From Dermatemys mawii (taxonomy: Eukaryota > Chordata > Testudines > Dermatemydidae), in assembly GCA_007922305.1 (NCBI GenBank), contig ML677358.1, positions 12,045,343-12,109,342 of the forward strand: 64,000 bases of DNA. The letters run 5' to 3'. Positions 63,229 through 64,000 of the stretch are shown here, piece after piece; the first letter of the stretch is position 1, and the number at the start of each line of letters is the position of its first letter. Both the position numbers and the translations under genes were made by a program. Below the pieces are notes generated by a model that ran no database searches, was not told the origin of the DNA, and saw only the letters and a program-made list of their open reading frames with translations.

Positions 63229-64000
63229 CTTCCGATTATGTTCCCAAAGCCATGCTTCAGTCTTTTCTTACTGTTCTGGGATCAACCTCTGAAACGATTA
63301 GGGGGTCAGTCATATACTACATAACAGAAAGACTCCATAATTTTATGAATATTTTTCAATTCTGTCCTTATGCAGTTCTTCGTAATTAATTCGCTCAAGC
63401 CAGATTTCCACTAATACAGTTATAGTAGTATCATCCACCTGTTATGTATCAAATCCTTATAAACACTCGATTACTTTTGTAAATGTAGGGGCTCTTCATA
63501 AAATCCCTTTATTGGGTAAAATGTACGTTTGATCAAAGTCTTCCTTCTCCATGTAAATTTCAACAGACATGGTAGACGGATGCAAACATACAGATATAAA
63601 GACACTATCACTTGAATTCTACCAAATGTAATTGGGAATATGGACTATCAATCTTTCAGTCAACCAACCAAGAAGGTGAGGATAGTTACGGAAACAGTTT
63701 TGAAATTTCAGCATACTTTAAAGTTGTGTTAGGTGGCATTTCTTTCTCAAAACAATAAAACGAAATGAAGACTCAGGCATTTCAGATAACTGCATCTGAG
63801 AATCTCTCAACTTTTGCATTCCATTTTTGTTGTCTGAGCAAATGACAGTCCTCCTGGTATAGTTCCCTCTGAATTCTTAGGCAACATCAGCAGCTTAGAC
63901 AATATTCTGCACTATTCCGTTTCAGGTGTAAAATCAGTAAGGTTAAAGTGAGAATGCATTTTCTCCTGTATGGATGAATACCTTTAGGAATGATCTACCA

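Larger units (their letters stand above)
59677..64000. other. Probable first-intron sequence of FAM13B
   Basis: Lies upstream of the spliced UTR exon. It holds a foldback repeat near 60085, a hAT (60559-61316), a Tigger-like element (62736-63040) and a purine tract (63173-63228). No CpG-rich promoter or first exon is visible. Confidence 0.5.

Overview
This window is vertebrate nuclear DNA, AT-rich with long introns. It holds one recognisable gene, the minus-strand RhoGAP-family gene FAM13B. The coding sequence was assembled by hand from 21 coding exons between 58202 (ATG) and 8369 (TAG). All joins keep phase, and the predicted protein is 923 residues, against about 915 for human FAM13B (length from memory). 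A spliced 5'UTR exon lies at 59510-59676. No CpG-rich first exon or promoter is visible up to 64000, so the window probably ends inside the first intron. The 3'UTR runs leftward from 8368, with a plausible poly(A) signal near 6170.

The interspersed repeats point to a sauropsid, most likely a turtle. They include a short repeat with the core gtagccgtgttagtctg...ataagctttcgtgg, MIR-like SINEs with a reptile-type internal foldback, nonautonomous hAT elements beginning cagnggtgggcaaac, TA-flanked Tigger/pogo-like elements, and a decayed DIRS-type retrotransposon whose gag resembles the LAP2-alpha-specific domain. No primate-type Alu or L1 was seen. The species call is inference.

Layout by region: 1-6149, sequence 3' of the gene with one foldback repeat and no recognised gene. 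6150-8368, probable 3'UTR. 8369-20607, closely spaced exons for the C-terminal half (coiled coils), with hAT copies in introns 21 and 13. 20608-33858, mid-protein exons, with a 653-bp AT-rich transposon close to exon 12 and, in intron 9, an LTR-like repeat, the DIRS remnant and a hAT nested in it. 33859-48760, exons 6-9 in long introns that hold a large GC-rich hAT, foldback repeats and SINEs. 48761-58236, the RhoGAP-domain exons 2-5, with a divergent inverted pair of Tigger-like elements in intron 5. 58237-59676, intron 1 and the uORF-rich 5'UTR exon. 59677-64000, probably first-intron sequence with another hAT and a Tigger-like element.

The protein reads as an N-terminal RhoGAP fold (about residues 20-230), an acidic low-complexity centre, a 14-3-3-type RSNTLP motif and a C-terminal coiled coil. 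The RhoGAP fold carries Gln where active family members have the arginine finger, and Ser at the usual catalytic-loop Asn. I found no undescribed multi-gene system. The most notable items are this degenerate GAP active site, the three uORFs, the hAT nested in the DIRS gag, and the transposons lying within about 100 bp of exons.
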